Assembly (NCBI RefSeq): GCF_904848675.1
Contig: NZ_LR890047.1
Coordinates: forward strand, 1 to 64,000
DNA length: 64,000 nt
Reading direction: 5' to 3'
Source: Profftia tarda
GTDB taxonomy: Bacteria > Pseudomonadota > Gammaproteobacteria > Enterobacterales > Enterobacteriaceae
Part shown: positions 41,210 to 51,931 of the stretch, one piece after another
How positions within the stretch are numbered: position 1 is the first letter of the stretch
Layout: each line of letters begins with the position of its first letter
Program-made: the position numbers and the translations under genes
Notes under the pieces: model-generated
What the model was told of the DNA's origin: nothing
The model's input: only the letters and a program-made list of their open reading frames with translations
Databases searched by the model: none

Positions 41210-41400
41210 TATTGAGCATTTATTCAGAGTATAATTTTCTTAAGGAAGTCTAGAAGACTTTGAGACAAAACTATAGATCTGTGGACTTCTTAAGTGACTC
41301 ATAAAGCCTAGAATTATAGCGAATTAATCTAAGTTTGCAGGGTGCTTAATTGAGGAGTACGAGACAGAGTACACTAGCATCCCGATGCTTAGATAATTCA
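41210..41400 (+). pseudogene. Probable fossil of 23S rRNA (domain VI, sarcin-ricin loop region)
   Basis: This patch is GC-richer than its surroundings and not coding. Read on the plus strand, TAGAAGACTTTGAGACA then ATAGATCTGTGG resembles the E. coli 23S stretch with TAGAACGTCGTGAGACA then CTATCTGCCGTGG. Further on, AGTACGAGA (41356-41364) equals the first part of the sarcin-ricin loop. It is followed by AGAGTACACTAGCATC, aligning with GGAGTGGACGCATC, and then several transition-type differences. The order is colinear with 23S rRNA, but the spacing between the blocks is 88 bases against 51 in E. coli. The alignment was done by eye from memory. A chance resemblance is possible but less likely. 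Confidence 0.45.
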
Positions 41401-41986
41401 ATTATAATGTGATGTTTTCATATAAAATCTGTAATTACCAGACGTCCAAAAAATTTTGCGTTCTTGATTACAAAATATTTAGCGCATTTTACCCAGAAAA
41501 CTTCTTTTATATCTTTCTATCTATGATATTTAAAATATTGCCATCTATAAAATACGCTTAGTGCGAGATATTGATAAAATCTTCTTGACATAAATTAGAG
41601 AATAAAACATTTTTAATTATATGATATTAACATGTATCTTATAATATAATTTATTATTTCATGAAGAGAATTGCTGATAATTTATAGATAATATTATATA
41701 TTTTATGAAATAAATATAAGAAAAGTATATAGGAATATAGATCGGGAATCTATAGTTGCATATATTTTCTTATTTCAAATCATGACACTTAGATATTCGC
41801 AAGTTTTATCTACTATTTATATTATTATGTCTTCCTGCGTGGATCAGGACATATCATTAATATTAAATTTTAAAATTTTTAAATCCATACATTTTTGAAA
41901 TAGTATTAAAATTAAAAAATTGCTTGAAATATACTAGTGTGTTTTATGTTAAGTAATATAGAAATCATCAGGTAATATCATTAATA
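41401..41986. other. Spacer upstream of lepA
   Basis: This is nearly 600 AT-rich bases with no gene remnant recognised. No 5S rRNA-like sequence follows the putative 23S fossil. Confidence 0.5.
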
Positions 41987-43780
41987 ATGAATCATATAAG
42001 AAATTTTTCTATTATTGCACATATCGATCATGGTAAGTCAACACTATCTGACCGTATTATTCAGATTTGCGGTGGTCTTACGGACCGTGAAATGGAATCG
42101 CAAGTTCTAGATTCTATGGATTTAGAGCGTGAGCGGGGAATTACTATTAAAGCGCAGAGTGTAATGCTCAACTACAGAGCTCACAATGGTGAAACCTATC
42201 ATCTTAACTTTATTGACACTCCGGGACATGTTGACTTTTCTTATGAAGTTTCTCGTTCATTAGCAGCTTGTGAAGGGGCATTGCTAGTAGTTGACTCCAG
42301 TCAAGGCGTGGAAGCTCAAACTGTGGCAAATTGTTATCTCGCAACTGAAATGAATTTAAAAGTTATCCCGGTTCTCAACAAGATTGATTTACCATCTTCT
42401 GATCCCAAGCGCTCGGCTCAGGAAATAGAAGATATAGTTGGTATAAATGCAATAGACGCCGTGCTTTGCTCAGCAAAAACAGGTGTTGGTATAACTGAAG
42501 TTCTTGAGCGTTTAGTTCGTGATATCCCTCATCCATATGGTGATCCCGAAGGACCGTTACAGGCACTGATCATAGACTCATGGTTTGATAACTATTTAGG
42601 AGTTGTCTCTCTTGTTCGAATTAAAAATGGTGAACTGCGCAAAGGTGAAAAAGTCAAAGTAATGAGCACTGGACAAGTCTATAATGCTGATAGACTTGGT
42701 ATTTTTACTCCTAAACAGTTTTATCGTGATGCATTGAAGTGCGGTGAAGTTGGTTGGTTAGTTTGTGGTATTAAAGATATCCATGGCGCTCCAGTTGGGG
42801 ATACCTTAACTTCTATTCTTAAACAAGCAGATAATCCTCTTACTGGTTTGAAAAAAGTTAAGCCTCAGGTTTATGCCGGTATGTTCCCAGTTAGTTCTGA
42901 TGATCACGAATCCTTCCGTAATGCATTAGATAAGCTCAGCCTAAATGATTCCTCTCTATTCTATGAACCAGAAACATCAGCTGTACTAGGATTTGGATTC
43001 CGCTGTGGTTTTCTGGGATTATTGCATATGGAGATTATTCAGGAACGTTTAGAGCGTGAATATGATTTAAATCTAATCACTACAGCCCCCACTGTTATGT
43101 ACCAAATTGAAATGAATAATGGTACTGTGATCTTTGTGGATAACCCATCTAAATTACCGGATATCAATAGTATAAAAGAATTGCGTGAACCAATTGCTGA
43201 ATGTCATATTCTCTTGCCTCAAGAATATTTAGGCAACATAATGACGGTTTGTATAGAGAAGCGCGGTGTCCAAATCAATATTATTTACCATGAAAATCAA
43301 GTTTCGCTGACTTATGATATTCCGATGTCCGAGGTAGTTTTAGACTTATTTGATCGTGTAAAATCAAATTCTCGTGGTTATGCATCATTGGACTACAGCT
43401 TTAAGCGTTTTCAACAATCTGATATGGTGTGTGTAGAAGTCTTGATTAATAATCAACGTGTTGATGCCCTGGCTCTTTTAACTCATCGAGATAATGCATA
43501 TTCTCGTGGTCGAGAGCTAGTTGAGCAGATACAAAAACTTATACCACGGCAGCAATTTAATATAGCTATTCAGGCTGCTATTTGTAATCAAATTATTGCA
43601 CGTTCAACAGTAAAGCAGCTGCGTAAAAATGTTATTGCTAAATGCTATGGAGGTGATGTTAGCCGTAAGAAGAAATTATTGCAGAAACAAAAAGATGGTA
43701 AAAAACGTATGAAGTATGTAGGTAATGTAGAGCTCCCAAAGCAAGTATTTTTGGCTATTCTGCATATTGGAAAAAGTTAA
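41987..43780 (+). CDS. lepA: Elongation factor 4 (LepA)
   Basis: LepA is a ribosome-associated GTPase that acts on stalled or mis-translocated elongation complexes and in ribosome assembly. The protein has 597 residues; E. coli has 599. The GTPase domain shows AHIDHGKST (residues 11-19), DTPGHVDF and NKIDLP. Later domains are full length, with FGFRCGFLGLLHMEIIQERLEREY and the C-terminal RKKKLLQKQKDGKKRMK tail that contacts the ribosome. lepB follows after 96 bases, and then rnc-era, which is the enteric order lepA-lepB-rnc-era. The Shine-Dalgarno sequence is weak. Confidence 0.98.
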   Translation: MNHIRNFSIIAHIDHGKSTLSDRIIQICGGLTDREMESQVLDSMDLERERGITIKAQSVMLNYRAHNGETYHLNFIDTPGHVDFSYEVSRSLAACEGALLVVDSSQGVEAQTVANCYLATEMNLKVIPVLNKIDLPSSDPKRSAQEIEDIVGINAIDAVLCSAKTGVGITEVLERLVRDIPHPYGDPEGPLQALIIDSWFDNYLGVVSLVRIKNGELRKGEKVKVMSTGQVYNADRLGIFTPKQFYRDALKCGEVGWLVCGIKDIHGAPVGDTLTSILKQADNPLTGLKKVKPQVYAGMFPVSSDDHESFRNALDKLSLNDSSLFYEPETSAVLGFGFRCGFLGLLHMEIIQERLEREYDLNLITTAPTVMYQIEMNNGTVIFVDNPSKLPDINSIKELREPIAECHILLPQEYLGNIMTVCIEKRGVQINIIYHENQVSLTYDIPMSEVVLDLFDRVKSNSRGYASLDYSFKRFQQSDMVCVEVLINNQRVDALALLTHRDNAYSRGRELVEQIQKLIPRQQFNIAIQAAICNQIIARSTVKQLRKNVIAKCYGGDVSRKKKLLQKQKDGKKRMKYVGNVELPKQVFLAILHIGKS

Positions 43781-43876
43781 ATTGCATCCATGCAACTAAT
43801 CTTTAGTTAGGATATTTATATTATTTGGGTTTTGTTGTTTTCTAGTATGACAAGTAGATATTAAAGGAATGATTAC

Positions 43877-44842
43877 ATGGCTAACATGTTTGCTTTGATT
43901 TTAGTGATTGCAACATTGGTCACGGGTATTCTATGGTGTATCAATCTCTTTAAAATTAATTTTTCACGTAGACTAAAGAGCGGTGGTCTACTCATACAAA
44001 CATCTAAAGTTTTGGAAAAACAGAGTCTAAAATCATCGATATTTAGTTGGTATGAATCATTGATTACAATATTTCCTGTATTGGCTCTGGTCCTGATAAT
44101 TCGTTCATTTATTTATGAACCATTTCAGATTCCATCTGGCTCTGTAATGCCAACTTTATTTATCGGTGATTTTATTTTAGTGGAGAAATTTGCTTATGGT
44201 CTTAAAGAACCCCTGACACAACAAACTCTTATTCCAACCGGTCATCCGAAACATGGGGACCTAGTAGTATTTAAATATCCTCTTGATCCTAGTCTAGATT
44301 ATATTAAGCGCGTCATTGGATTACCTGGTGATAAAGTGACGTATAATCCTTATAGTAAAGAATTAACTGTTTCTTCTGCTATTAAAAGTAGTGAAAGCTG
44401 CAATCAAATATTGCCTATTAATTATACTAAAAATGAACCTAGCGAATGGATTCAGGCTTTTGAGCATAATAACGGAATAAATAGAAGTGTTTTATTACAT
44501 AGATCCGTAGACCGAAAAGTAAAAGATGGGTACCGCATGAATGAGCGTCAAGAAATTCTAGGCACTGTTGTTCACCGTATCCTCACTATGCCGGATGTTC
44601 AAGATGTTACCCGAAACTATTATCGTCAGCCAGGTCAGCCATATGGAGTATGGATCGTGCCTAAAGGATGTTATTTCATGATGGGCGATAACCGTGATAA
44701 CAGTTCTGATAGTCGTTACTGGGGGTTTGTACCAGAGCGTAATTTAGTGGGCAGAGCCACTGCAATTTGGATGAGTTTTGAAAAGCAAGAAGGTCAATGG
44801 CCTACAAAATTACGCCTGAACCGCATTGGTTCAATTGAGTAA
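43877..44842 (+). CDS. lepB: Signal peptidase I
   Basis: LepB is an inner-membrane serine protease that removes signal peptides from exported proteins. The protein has 321 residues; E. coli has 324. Two N-terminal membrane segments (residues ~4-24 and ~62-78) precede the catalytic domain. The nucleophile is Ser89 in IPSGSVMPT and the general base is Lys144 in YIKRVIGLPGD. The box E motif MMGDNRDNSSDSRYWGFV is intact. The residue after the nucleophile is Val where E. coli has Met. An AAGGAAT site lies upstream. Together with mltA and ftsY it shows that protein export is retained. Confidence 0.97.
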   Translation: MANMFALILVIATLVTGILWCINLFKINFSRRLKSGGLLIQTSKVLEKQSLKSSIFSWYESLITIFPVLALVLIIRSFIYEPFQIPSGSVMPTLFIGDFILVEKFAYGLKEPLTQQTLIPTGHPKHGDLVVFKYPLDPSLDYIKRVIGLPGDKVTYNPYSKELTVSSAIKSSESCNQILPINYTKNEPSEWIQAFEHNNGINRSVLLHRSVDRKVKDGYRMNERQEILGTVVHRILTMPDVQDVTRNYYRQPGQPYGVWIVPKGCYFMMGDNRDNSSDSRYWGFVPERNLVGRATAIWMSFEKQEGQWPTKLRLNRIGSIE

Positions 44843-45997
44843 TTGTGCATTTCTGTTTATAGGAATTCCTGCCTTTGTCAACAAAAGATACATTAATGTA
44901 AAACTATTTACACTCATGGATACCTTATAAATATTGCAATGTAACATTATTTTTCTATCATTATACTAGGATAATCTAAGTAATATATGAGGATATATTA
45001 TATTAAAATATATGCTATTAATTTCAGAGTAAATAAAATATTATTATCTACTACTACTGATAAGAAACCCCTGATTTATGGAAATTAAATTATGGCATGA
45101 TGCTTTATCTATCTAATTATTTATCATTAATATCTTGTTTAGTAGTGGTTTTTAAAATTTTTAATTTCATGATAAAGATGATATCAGAACATAACTACTT
45201 AGTTAAGGCACTAAATTACTTTAAATTATTTTATGCAAACATCCGTTACGATTGAAGAGCATGAGTGTTGACTACTATAGATCATAATCTTGATATTAAT
45301 AAAGCAAAAAGGATAAATTAATGATTGTTTTTTTGATGTTTCTGTAATGCTACTAATATGATCTTATATTTTAAATACCAATACTTAATCATGTAGTTCT
45401 ATGATAAAGTTCTCTAAACGAATCAAGAAGTAGCAGCCATTATATTCTTAAAATACCCAACATTGGTCTGATAGATAAAAATTAATACATAAAATAACTC
45501 GGATAATAAAGTATATTGTAATGATATAACAAATAATTTTTATGAAACAAAGAGTCTACGGTATATATAATACATATTATAAGAGATGAATGTTATCGAT
45601 CTATCTCTTTCGACGTAAGTTCCCTATATTAACTATCTGTTTGATATATAAGAGAAAGTTATTAACTTATAGTTATATAAGAAAATTGTTAAATAAAAAT
45701 AACATTATCTAGAGAAAACGTCTGCCCATAATTTATATCCACAGCATTTATCACGGGGATATAATGATTGCTAGTCAGGCTATGCGTGCATCACATTGAT
45801 GCAGTTACTTATTATGAATACTTCAATCTTTCCTACAATTAATTGTATATTGTTTTTCTAGAACAAGGTTATGTATATAAGTATTGTATTATCACAGAAC
45901 TATATTTTTGAGTTGTTATAGAATAGATTATATCTAAGATAAGCCATAATATTTCGCATTCTTTGGGTTCTATTTATTATAGATCTATTGGTATCTC
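44843..45997. other. Gene-free spacer between lepB and rnc
   Basis: The gap is about 1.16 kb, several times wider than in E. coli, where only the rnc leader separates the genes. I recognise no inserted gene or remnant. Confidence 0.55.
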
Positions 45998-46678
45998 ATG
46001 AATCTTATTATAACTCGCCAGCTGCAAAAAAAAATGGGTTATACTTTTCAAAAATACTCATTGTTATTACAAGCATTAACTCATCGTAGTGCTAGTAGCA
46101 AACAGAATGAACGTCTTGAGTTCTTAGGAGACTCTATTTTGAGTTTTGTGATTGCTAACGCACTATACAATCGTTTTCCATGTGTTGATGAAGGCGATAT
46201 GAGCCGCATGCGCGCCGCGTTGGTTCGCAGAGATACTCTAGCGGAAATAGCACGTGAATTTAACCTGGGAGAATGTCTACTCCTTGGGCCAGGTGAGCTA
46301 AAAAATGGTGGATTCCGGCGTGATTCTATTTTAGCAGATACTATAGAAGCTCTTATTGGCGGTATTTTTTTGGATAGCGATATCAATACTATTGAACGAT
46401 TAATTTTAGAATGGTATTATTTGCGCATATATAATATCAGACCTGGTGAAAAACAAAAAGATTCTAAAACGCGTTTGCAAGAATTATTGCAAGGACGTAA
46501 TCTACCTTTGCCATTTTATTGGGTGGTTGATGCTCGTGGTGAAGCGCATGATCAACAATTTACTATTCATTGCCAAGTGAGCGGTCTTAGTAAACCCGCA
46601 GTTGGCACAGGAGCAAGTCGTCGAAAAGCTGAGCAAACTGCTGCTGAACACGCCCTAAAAGAATTGGTTGTTAAATGA
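45998..46678 (+). CDS. rnc: Ribonuclease III
   Basis: RNase III cuts double-stranded RNA, including rRNA precursors. It has 226 residues, the E. coli length. The catalytic domain carries the signature HRSASSKQNERLEFLGDSIL (residues ~28-47) and the second acidic site in ADTIEALIGGIFLD. The C-terminal double-stranded RNA-binding domain (TRLQELLQGR to AEQTAAEHALKEL) is intact. Its TGA stop overlaps the era ATG (sequence ATGA), so the two are translationally coupled. A run of nine A lies in codons ~10-12. Confidence 0.98.
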   Translation: MNLIITRQLQKKMGYTFQKYSLLLQALTHRSASSKQNERLEFLGDSILSFVIANALYNRFPCVDEGDMSRMRAALVRRDTLAEIAREFNLGECLLLGPGELKNGGFRRDSILADTIEALIGGIFLDSDINTIERLILEWYYLRIYNIRPGEKQKDSKTRLQELLQGRNLPLPFYWVVDARGEAHDQQFTIHCQVSGLSKPAVGTGASRRKAEQTAAEHALKELVVK

Positions 46679-47541
46679 AAAAAAAAAGTTTTTGTGGGTT
46701 AATTCCGATAGTTGGTCATGCTAATGTTGGAAAATCAACGCTGTTAAATCAATTATTAGGTCACAAGATCTCTATTACTTCACGTAAACCACAAACAACC
46801 CGTCAGAACATTATGGGTATTCGAACAGAAGGATTATACCAAGCTATATATGTTGATACCCCAGGACTGCACACAGATAAAAACTATCCCATCGATAGTT
46901 TAATACATCTTTATTCAGGTATTGACATACAAAACGTATCATTAATTATTTTTACTCTTGCAGGTACTAACTGGACAAAAGAAGATAAGATTATATTAAA
47001 TAAGCTACGTGATGTCAAAATGCCAGTAATTTTAGCTATCAACAAAATAGATAATATAAAGAATAAAGAAGTTCTTCTTCCTCATATTCAGCTCCTTAGT
47101 AAGCAGATGAATTTTATAGAAGTTGTACCAATATCCGCTAAAATAGGCACAAACGTTGATATTATTTCCAATATAGTTTCTCAAAAAATTCCAGAGTCAA
47201 TGCATTTCTTTTCGGAAGAGCATATTACAGATCATTCAAATATCTTTATAGCTTCTGAGATTATTCGTGAAAAATTAATGCGTTTTTTAGGAGAAGAATT
47301 ACCTTATTCTTTTAAAGTCAAGATTGAACTATTTAGTTATAACGCTCGTGGCATACATGATATTCACGCACTTATCTTAGTAGAACGCGCAGGACAGAAG
47401 AAAATTATTATTGGTAATCAAGGTTCTAAGATTAAAAAGATTGGAAGTGAAGCCCGCAAAGATATGGAAATTATGCTTAAGACCAAAGTTTATCTGAAAC
47501 TCTGGGTAAAAGTTCGATATCGTGAGACTGATAACTTATAG
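46675..47541 (+). CDS. era: GTPase Era
   Basis: Era binds 16S rRNA through a KH domain and is needed for 30S assembly. The protein has 288 residues against 301 in E. coli; the shortening is at the C-terminal end (LWVKVRYRETDNL), leaving the KH core. GTPase motifs are GHANVGKST, DTPGLH and NKID. The KH region includes GQKKIIIGNQGSKIKKIGSEARKD, here read as residues ~240-263. The start overlaps the rnc stop. Codons 2-5 contain a run of ten A (46678-46687), a potential transcript-slippage site. recO and pdxJ, which follow era in E. coli, are absent. Confidence 0.97.
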   Translation: MKKKSFCGLIPIVGHANVGKSTLLNQLLGHKISITSRKPQTTRQNIMGIRTEGLYQAIYVDTPGLHTDKNYPIDSLIHLYSGIDIQNVSLIIFTLAGTNWTKEDKIILNKLRDVKMPVILAINKIDNIKNKEVLLPHIQLLSKQMNFIEVVPISAKIGTNVDIISNIVSQKIPESMHFFSEEHITDHSNIFIASEIIREKLMRFLGEELPYSFKVKIELFSYNARGIHDIHALILVERAGQKKIIIGNQGSKIKKIGSEARKDMEIMLKTKVYLKLWVKVRYRETDNL

Positions 47542-48428
47542 TTGATGTGAACTTATCCTTACTCTTAAGGAATTGTATAAAATATATTGATGTTAATTAT
47601 GGAAATACCGTTTTCTTTTTTAATAAGTGCTTATGATGCTCTAGTATTAACATAAATTACTTTTATCTAAGAGATATCAAATAATCCTTTTTTAGGATAG
47701 TTCTGATCTGTAATCTATTTGACAGAATTATTCTATTTATAATGTTGTTTTGCATTGATAATTCATTGTTCTATATAATATTTCCATCTATTACTTATAG
47801 CGGCTACTTTTTAGTAAAAAAATATTTTATTCATTCTAAATAGTACTTATTAAATAATATTAGTGCATTGCTTTTCTTTGAAAACTTTGTTTCTAACAGG
47901 CAACAGTTTATTTAAAAGATGTCTATATTTTATAGTTATGAGTAGTCATTAAGATAATCTGAATACAGATCTTATTATAAATGGTTATGCAAGAGTATTA
48001 TTCTCTAGTGCAAGTAGTTTTAAAGACTTCTACTCTTTATCGCGCTTTCTATGAAATAACAAATCGATTATCATCAGTTGCTATGTCTAAATATTTGGCA
48101 GGAAATATCTGCAGGGTCCAGACTGATGGTAATATAATAATATTTTGTTATAATCGGTCAACGTGATATGGATAACATTTCTAATGTTTGGCAAATTAAG
48201 GTTACTAGGGAAATTTTAAAATTCATCTAGATTATGTGTTATTAATGTTAGTTTAGTCATTCTATACTCTTGTGATCTTGATAAGGGTTACATATAATAG
48301 TAATTATTTTGCTCGTCATATGGACTTTTCATATTTTATTATACTATTGCGTCTTGTATGTTCTAATAAAATAGATAATTTTTCTACTAATTATTTATAA
48401 ACCACGTCCATTTAAACTCTGTTAAAAA
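47542..48428. other. Gene-free spacer between era and dut
   Basis: The enteric neighbours recO and pdxJ would be expected after era, but I cannot align anything here to them. A 61-codon frame at 47981-48166 has no recognised similarity. Confidence 0.5.
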
Positions 48429-48899
48429 TTATGAATAAGTATGCATTCGTCCCGAATGACCAAAACCACCAGAACCTCTATCACTTTTTTCGAAATCTTG
48501 CACTAGATTAAATTCTGCTGTTATAACAGGAATCAAAATCATCTGAGCAATGCGTTCTCCTGGTTCAATGATGAATATACTTTTCCCTCGGTTCCAGATG
48601 GAGACCATTAATTGCCCCTGATAATCAGAGTCTACTAAACCAACTAAATTACCTAATACTATTCCGTGATTATGGCCCAAACCAGAACGGGGTAGGATTA
48701 TTGCAGCTAGACCAGGGTCTTTGATGTGTAGCGCTAAACCTAAGGGTATTAAAGTCGTTGAATTAGAAGATAAAGTAATTTTTTTATCTAAACAAGCATA
48801 TAAATCTAGACCTGCTGATCCACTAGTTGCATACGTTGGGAGTGAAAAATTATTCCCTATACGCGAATCTAAAATTTTAAGATCTATTTTCTTAATCAT
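48429..48899 (-). CDS. dut: Deoxyuridine 5'-triphosphate nucleotidohydrolase (dUTPase)
   Basis: dUTPase hydrolyses dUTP to dUMP, preventing uracil incorporation and feeding dTMP synthesis. The protein has 156 residues; E. coli has 151-152. The five trimeric dUTPase motifs are visible: SGSAGLDLYA, LPRSGLGHNHGIVLGN, LVDSDYQG, GERIAQM and the C-terminal DRGSGGFGHSGR. It sits on the minus strand between era and acpS, a position different from E. coli (next to coaBC), so a rearrangement has occurred. It has no operon partners. Confidence 0.97.
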   Translation of the reverse strand: MIKKIDLKILDSRIGNNFSLPTYATSGSAGLDLYACLDKKITLSSNSTTLIPLGLALHIKDPGLAAIILPRSGLGHNHGIVLGNLVGLVDSDYQGQLMVSIWNRGKSIFIIEPGERIAQMILIPVITAEFNLVQDFEKSDRGSGGFGHSGRMHTYS

Positions 48900-50146
48900 A
48901 ATAAGTTACATTACTCTTTAATTTATTATCGTCTTAACTATAACTTCTGATTTGTTAGGAAGTATTATAGAATATTGCTCAAGTAAATATAAGATGTTGA
49001 TCTTGTTTGTATTATCTTACCTATAGTTATTAATTATTATCAACAATACTAATATTTTATATGTGTGTTTTGTTTTTCTTATCTTCTATACTGTATACAT
49101 ATTTAAATATTTTGATTAAATGATAATCAATAAATTATATCCTACATGAGGTATAAAGATACATTTATTTTATACACTGCATACAAGATATTCATGGCTT
49201 TCTAGAGATTTAGAAAAATAATTATGCTAGAGTGTGTATGTAAAATACAATATTATAATAAATCTTAAGAATAAAAACATCATGTAATATACTATATATT
49301 TTAATAAAAATTAATTTTACATTATTAAATAATTGTATTAAAATATGATATTAATATAATTTATCTTATGAATGTTACATTGTATGTATCATTTTTTATA
49401 AAGAAAATATTAAATTTATTTTAAATATAAATTATTATCATTTATTTATTAATATATGTTAATATTAATTATTATATATACCAAGTTCATTTTCTGATTC
49501 TTCCTGTAATATTTCTATCATAGAATAGGTTTGTAAATGAAATACTCTACTATTTCTTACTTAAGAATAATCACTATATTATTATATTGATAATTTTGAT
49601 CTGATCTTAATAGATAAAGAATTTATTGATAATTCTTTGAAAATAACTGGCACTTCTTAGATTATTTAAATAATTAATACATTAACTCATTGATGTAATC
49701 AATATAAGTTATTATGACTAATATTGTATGATATCACAAATATGTATTTTTTAAACTAAACAGTTTTGAAATTGCTGGATGACTAATATTGGCTAGTAAG
49801 TAGTGTACTAAAGATATAATTTATCAAAATTATTTCAATGGATATCTATCTGATATAAATATCAGTGAGTCTTGGATAGGTGATTATTTCGGAATTAGTA
49901 TGACTGTTTACAATGAGTCTAAAACAATCTAAAATTTAGATATGATACCTTGAAAGCATTTATGCTTTTTTGAATCGAAAAATATAAAATTGAGTAACAA
50001 TCTTTTTATCACATATCCATAATATCAAGCAAATTATCGAGTCTTATGTAAGGATTTACAGCTATTTAGGAAGTATCAGAATTTTATATTCAAGATCCTT
50101 CTGCAAATATTAGTTAAAGAAACGTGACATCGGAAGTGCATCGATC
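48900..50146. other. Gene-free spacer between dut and acpS
   Basis: This is about 1.25 kb of very AT-rich sequence. pdxJ directly precedes acpS in E. coli, but I see no remnant immediately upstream of acpS. Confidence 0.55.
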
Positions 50147-50527
50147 ATGACTATTTTGGGTCTAGGTATTGATATAGTTGAAATATCTCGTATTAAAGAC
50201 ATGGTATTACGCAGAGGTGATCAAATAGCTAGGCGCTTGTTAGCACCTGCTGAATTAGAGCGCTATTTCGCAAATCATGATAAAGTCCGTTATCTCGCCA
50301 AACGATTTGCGGCAAAAGAAGCATTAGTAAAAGCGTTTGGTACAGGAATTCGTAATGGTTTATATTTTTCTCAGTTTGAATTATATAGTGATAAGCTCGG
50401 CAAGCCAGTTCTATATTTACACGATCGTGCAGCTGTGTTTGCACAGAAAGCAGGAATTATTTCTATCCATGTCTCTTTAGCAGATGAGCGCCGTTATGCA
50501 TGTGCAACAGTAATTACTGAAGGATGA
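50147..50527 (+). CDS. acpS: Holo-[acyl-carrier-protein] synthase
   Basis: AcpS transfers 4'-phosphopantetheine from coenzyme A to acyl carrier protein, activating fatty-acid synthesis. It has 126 residues, as in E. coli. The metal-binding GIDIVEISRI (residues ~7-16) and the KRFAAKEALVKAFGTGIRNGL segment (residues ~52-72) with its conserved Glu are intact. The C-terminus HVSLADERRYACATV matches. It would belong to the rnc-era-recO-pdxJ-acpS cluster, from which recO and pdxJ are lost and into which dut is placed. A hairpin at 50635-50660 follows. Confidence 0.96.
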   Translation: MTILGLGIDIVEISRIKDMVLRRGDQIARRLLAPAELERYFANHDKVRYLAKRFAAKEALVKAFGTGIRNGLYFSQFELYSDKLGKPVLYLHDRAAVFAQKAGIISIHVSLADERRYACATVITEG

Positions 50528-51040
50528 AAATATCTCCTCAAAAACTCATTAATACATAAAAGATAGTAAATTACATTAAAATTTATTAAATAAAAAAATC
50601 TATCTGATAGTCTTTGCTTACTGAAGAACTGCAGAATACCCTATCTACAGATAGGGTATTGGTAATAAAAACAAGTAACTTATAGCAGTAAATAATATTT
50701 TATAACAACGTTCAACTAATTATCAAATACTTTAATACTTGATCAATTCTATCTCTTTTTTAATTTTTTATTTGCTCTTAAGAACATTTGTTTAGTTCGA
50801 TTACTAAAATTATAGTAAATAACATCTCAAACTCTCTGAATTCTCGTATAATTATTACTAATATTAATCTTATTTTTCTTCAAAAATGTTAGGAATATTT
50901 CCTTAAAATACTATGAACTATAATTACAAGAATTATATGGTATTACTAAATAATATACTCGTGTACTTAGCAGTAAACAAGAATCATATACGTATTTCTC
51001 CTTAGTATAAGGGATCAAGATTACTATCTTGATAAATTTA
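50528..51040. other. Spacer between acpS and rsmI
   Basis: This is about 0.5 kb without a gene. It contains the acpS-distal hairpin at 50635-50660. Confidence 0.6.
50635..50660 (+). terminator. Hairpin downstream of acpS
   Basis: AATACCCTATC (50635-50645) pairs perfectly with 50650-50660 around TACA. It lies 108 bases after acpS. No T-run follows, so termination is plausible rather than certain. Confidence 0.5.
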
Positions 51041-51907
51041 ATGAATCAGTATAATAACTATGTAATATCTACTGCAATCCTCTATGTAGTTCCAACACCG
51101 ATTGGAAATTATGGAGATATTACTCAACGAGCTTTGGATACTTTAAAAACTGTTCATCTAATAGCATCTGAAGATACTAGGCGCACAGGTATATTGTTAA
51201 AGCACTTTGCTATTGAGGCCAGCCTTTTCTCTCTGCATGATCATAACGAAAAACAGAAAATAGATCAATTAATTAAAAAATTGCAACATGGTCATAGTAT
51301 TGCACTAGTTTCTGATGCTGGTACGCCTCTAATTAATGATCCCGGGTATAACTTAGTGCGTCGCTGTTGTGTATTAGGCATCCGAGTTATTCCTTTGCCC
51401 GGTGCTTGTGCGGCTATTACTGCTCTCTCTGCTTCAGGTATTGCCTCAGATCGTTTTTGTTATGAAGGTTTTTTACCATCAAAAACTAAATCACGTAAAA
51501 ATAAGTTGCTCTCCTTGCTTGAAGAATCACGGACAATCATTTTTTATGAATCGACCCATCGTCTGATTGATTCTTTACGGGATATAGTTGAGGTTATGGG
51601 GTATGAACGTTATGTAGTTTTAGCGCGTGAAATGACTAAAATATGGGAAAATATTCATGGTGCACCTGTAGGCGTATTGCTTGATTGGGTTTTGGAAGAT
51701 CATATGCGATGTCGTGGTGAAATTGTGTTGATTATTGAGGGCCATAAAACTACTAATAGTACCATACTAGTTGAAGCATTCCGCACCTTTACTTTACTCA
51801 AAAAAGAACTTCCTGTTTCGAAGGCAGTAGTTTTAGCTTCTAAAATTTCTGGTGTTCAAAAGAACATTATATATAAACATGCTCTTAAAAATATAGGTGA
51901 CAAGTAA
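51041..51907 (+). CDS. rsmI: 16S rRNA 2'-O-methyltransferase RsmI (C1402)
   Basis: RsmI uses S-adenosylmethionine to methylate the ribose of C1402 in 16S rRNA. The protein has 288 residues from the ATG at 51041, chosen because MNQYNN...LYVVPTPIG aligns without gap to the E. coli start; a TTG lies four codons upstream. Family segments are VPTPIGNYGDITQRAL, ASEDTRRTG, LVSDAGTPLINDPGYNLVR, PLPGACAAITALSASG and FYESTHRLIDSL. rnpB begins 24 bases after the stop. Confidence 0.96.
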   Translation: MNQYNNYVISTAILYVVPTPIGNYGDITQRALDTLKTVHLIASEDTRRTGILLKHFAIEASLFSLHDHNEKQKIDQLIKKLQHGHSIALVSDAGTPLINDPGYNLVRRCCVLGIRVIPLPGACAAITALSASGIASDRFCYEGFLPSKTKSRKNKLLSLLEESRTIIFYESTHRLIDSLRDIVEVMGYERYVVLAREMTKIWENIHGAPVGVLLDWVLEDHMRCRGEIVLIIEGHKTTNSTILVEAFRTFTLLKKELPVSKAVVLASKISGVQKNIIYKHALKNIGDK

Positions 51908-51931
51908 ATTATAAGAGATTATTATATATGC

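Noticed and set aside
47981..48166. 61-codon frame in the ancestral recO position
   Set aside because: I could not align it to RecO, PdxJ or other expected neighbours.
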